Shown here one piece after another: positions 62,210 through 64,000 of a stretch of DNA of 64,000 nt; position 1 is the stretch's first letter; each line of letters begins with the position of its first letter. The stretch comes from Macellibacteroides fermentans (GTDB lineage Bacteria > Bacteroidota > Bacteroidia > Bacteroidales > Tannerellaceae): contig NZ_JACCCY010000001.1 of assembly GCF_013409575.1 (NCBI RefSeq), forward strand, positions 248,001-312,000. Direction: 5' to 3'. A model generated the notes under the pieces. The model had not been told where the DNA came from and ran no database searches. It saw only the letters and a list, made by a program, of their open reading frames with translations. Position numbers and translations under genes: made by a program.

Positions 62210-62902
62210 ATGAGAGTCAGCACACTATTACTTTTCGGATGCTTGATTTGCTCTTCAATCCCGCCTTTGCGCGCTCAGCAGGAAGAAAAAATCAAATTGG
62301 ATGGTGGAATGCCTAACCGCATTTCAATGAACGTAACGGTTGCTTCAACGAATAAACGAAGCATCAACGACGCAAAGAAAGGCATACTTAACGTGATCAA
62401 AATCGATATGACCGAAGAGGGCTGCCGGGTTTTGTTTCCGGATACGGAATTCAAAATCAACATGGAGAAACTTACAATTGCTGCTACACCAGCCGAACCA
62501 TCGGCACGGGTACATGCCGGTTTACAACAAGCCGGAAGCGCTTTGGCTCAGGGAGCACAACTTGTGGGTGGAGCATTGCCCGGTGGTTCAATTATCTCGG
62601 CGGCAGTTAGCAGTGTAAGCAGCTTGTCCGGAAGCGGTGGTGGTGCAGCGGCTGCCTCGTATGCGGCAACCGGCAGACAACAATTTGAGCCCGGATTGGT
62701 ATATCCGGTTAAGGACGACGACTGCGATGCGGTACTGGATTTGCCGGATGGAAATTATACGCTGGATCTGGTTCTTGTAAAAGCAAGCAGTGGATTGAAA
62801 GATACATTGAAAACTCAGGTTAAGATATGCTTCACCAAAACCGGAAATGTATTGAAGACAAAGCACGATACAGCGAAGAACAGCATTGGAAATATTCGTT
62901 AA
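62210..62902 (+). CDS. Secreted Gly/Ala-rich protein of unknown function
   Basis: From the ATG at 62210 the product is 230 residues with a signal peptide (MRVSTLLLFGCLICSSIPPLRAQ). A middle stretch of about 70 residues (near 95-165) is rich in Gly, Ala and Ser (ALAQGAQLVGGALPGGS, SSLSGSGGGAAAAS). The C-terminal part is beta-like (DGNYTLDLVLVKASS). No family is recognised. The start at 62177 would hide the signal peptide. Followed by a GC-rich hairpin. Confidence 0.65.
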   Translation: MRVSTLLLFGCLICSSIPPLRAQQEEKIKLDGGMPNRISMNVTVASTNKRSINDAKKGILNVIKIDMTEEGCRVLFPDTEFKINMEKLTIAATPAEPSARVHAGLQQAGSALAQGAQLVGGALPGGSIISAAVSSVSSLSGSGGGAAAASYAATGRQQFEPGLVYPVKDDDCDAVLDLPDGNYTLDLVLVKASSGLKDTLKTQVKICFTKTGNVLKTKHDTAKNSIGNIR

Positions 62903-62916
62903 GCTATAAAAGTTAT

Positions 62917-62946
62917 CCGCCCTGCCTAAACTTATAGGCAGGGCGG
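62917..62946. terminator. GC-rich hairpin between convergent genes
   Basis: CCGCCCTGCCT/AGGCAGGGCGG, a perfect 11-bp stem, with no T tract on the plus strand. It separates the Gly/Ala-rich gene from the PepSY-like gene. Confidence 0.6.
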
Positions 62947-62981
62947 TGGGTTAGCATGCAACTAATCTATCTTTGTAAGGG

Positions 62982-63287
62982 TTATTCTACAACTTCACCT
63001 TTTTCATTCAACAGCACCGTAACCTCTTTCTGATCGGCTGTTACAACGATAACCTTATATGTCTTTTTCTCAGTTTGTGTTATAAAGGCCTTTTTGATAA
63101 CCGACTCGGCGTAGGTTTTGCGAATACTTTCTACTACCGGAGCAGGAAGATCTTTCACTTCTATCACCACAAATTCATCCTGAGTTACCACTTCCTGCGG
63201 ATTGATTGTTTTTTCTACCGGGTTGATTGCCTGGGTAGCGAACGAAACACTGGTTGCGATCGCCATGATCATAATTACTCTTTTCAT
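62982..63287 (-). CDS. PepSY-like small secreted protein
   Basis: A 101-residue protein with a signal peptide (MKRVIMIMAIATSVSFATQA) and a mature alpha/beta domain: VVIEVKDLPAPVVESIRKTYAES, then KTYKVIVVTADQKEVTVLLNEKGEVVE. The pattern is that of the small PepSY-like (DUF2874-type) periplasmic proteins abundant in Bacteroidota. PepSY domains are often peptidase inhibitors or sensors; the role here is unknown. Confidence 0.75.
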   Translation of the reverse strand: MKRVIMIMAIATSVSFATQAINPVEKTINPQEVVTQDEFVVIEVKDLPAPVVESIRKTYAESVIKKAFITQTEKKTYKVIVVTADQKEVTVLLNEKGEVVE

Positions 63288-63540
63288 CTCTTTTTAGTTT
63301 TAATGATTAATACTAAATCAACTTCTACACTAAAGTAATATGAAAAGACCGTGCCAAGACATCTGATAATACATTTCAAATACAAACAAAACACTATATA
63401 TCAATCATGTAAATCAATTAACCACAAATTATTACATCTTTGATAATGTGTGGAAATGCTGTAGAACGTGTGGTTTAATTCTACAGAAAACGGGGAAATG
63501 CAGCTGATAAAACCATCTATATCATTACCCGTTGGCGGAA

Positions 63541-64000
63541 TTAAATTAGTGCATATTTAATTTGTCCAATGGGTTTGTTATTAATCTTGTTTATATATTG
63601 AAGGATTGTAAGTGCACTAATTTTCCCCGTAATTCTGGTAAACAATCCTTCTGTTTGTTTTGCGTAATTTCTGATTATCATAAATTGATCGCATAATTGT
63701 GCAAAAAGCGTTTCAACCCTTTTCCTTGCTTTAGCAAATGGACTAAATACAGGTTTCCAATCTTTTTGATTCGACCGATATGGAACTTCCAACTTGATAT
63801 TAGCTTTTTCAAATAAATCAAGTTGTATGGCTGCTCCAATATATCCACGATCACCGATGATGGTGCAATTCTGAAAGTTACACTTTACGTCTTTCAAATA
63901 ATGAATGTCGTGAACACTCGCCTTTGTCAGGTCAAAAGAGTGTATGACACCGCTCAACCCACAGAGAGAATGTAATTTATATCCGTAATAATGTTTACCC
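63541..64000 (-). CDS. Transposase (probably IS982 family), C-terminal part, cut by the window edge
   Basis: The frame ends at 63541 and stays open to the right edge. Visible segments are HYYGYKLHSLCG and VIHSFDLTKASVHDIHYL, then the second catalytic Asp in IIGDRGYIGAA and the Glu in KRVETLFAQLCDQF, followed by RNYAKQTEGLFTRITGKISALTI. The pattern fits IS982-family DDE transposases. It differs clearly in sequence from the transposase at 4448-5356, so it is a second, distinct element. The terminal repeat at its left end was not resolved. Confidence 0.8.
   Translation of the reverse strand, partial: GKHYYGYKLHSLCGLSGVIHSFDLTKASVHDIHYLKDVKCNFQNCTIIGDRGYIGAAIQLDLFEKANIKLEVPYRSNQKDWKPVFSPFAKARKRVETLFAQLCDQFMIIRNYAKQTEGLFTRITGKISALTILQYINKINNKPIGQIKYALI

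Noticed and set aside
62002-62223. A 73-residue minus-strand frame
   Set aside because: Its start lies inside the signal-peptide codons of the secreted protein; no similarity, promoter or ribosome-binding region supports it. A 43-residue plus frame at 62027-62158 is equally unsupported.

Overview
The window looks like chromosomal DNA from a member of the order Bacteroidales, most likely in the Parabacteroides/Dysgonomonas/Macellibacteroides neighbourhood (inference from gene content; no database search was possible). Supporting signs are a low GC content, several promoters with the Bacteroidota -7 element TAnnTTTG, many lipoproteins, a complete MoxR/DUF58/BatABCDE aerotolerance operon, HU/LysM proteins, and IS982 and IS4 insertion sequences. 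No rRNA, tRNA or CRISPR array was seen.

Layout. 1-2029: two lipoprotein alpha/beta hydrolases on the minus strand, the first cut by the window edge. 2143-2953: a small graveyard with a frameshifted C-terminal remnant of a ZIP metal transporter and a truncated tyrosine recombinase. 3317-7267: a hypothetical gene, an HD phosphohydrolase, an IS982-type element (7-bp direct repeats, 17-bp inverted repeats) inserted between the HD gene and an AlaX-like gene, then phosphoglycerate kinase. 7438-11598: a fused SMC-like ATPase/DUF4435 protein resembling single-chain PARIS systems, an ArnT-like glycosyltransferase and a HAD phosphatase. 11716-15159: a paaK / ACT / 46-residue membrane protein / sodium:solute symporter operon. 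15435-25406: mostly minus-strand housekeeping and envelope genes (hemolysin III, C69 dipeptidase, NhaD, endonuclease IV, SIMPL protein, pyruvoyl arginine decarboxylase), with an acyl-CoA ligase and a YhcH protein on the plus strand. 25670-28253: superoxide dismutase, universal stress protein, small HTH protein.

28392-37466 is one long minus-strand operon: moxR, DUF58, an accessory membrane protein, batA, batB, batC, batD, batE, and a PAP2 phosphatase. 37615-45363 continues with an HU-transmembrane-LysM fusion, a small HU protein, rimO, ftsY, nspC and a UvrD/PcrA helicase. Pyruvoyl arginine decarboxylase and NspC together suggest arginine-to-agmatine and carboxyspermidine-to-spermidine steps. 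45399-52420 is mixed accessory sequence: DUF2971, a short-chain dehydrogenase flanked by related terminator-like repeats, an IS4-family element (9-bp direct repeats), lipoproteins, a LuxR-type regulator and a DUF1349 protein.

52435-61566 is a defence locus on the minus strand: hsdM, hsdS, an XRE regulator, an unknown lipoprotein, rloA, rloB and hsdR, i.e. a type I restriction-modification system carrying an RloAB (AbiL-like) pair inside it. Three exact-period 22-bp tandem repeats lie upstream of hsdM. The window ends with a secreted Gly/Ala-rich protein, a PepSY-like small protein and a second, different transposase (probably IS982 family) that runs off the right edge.
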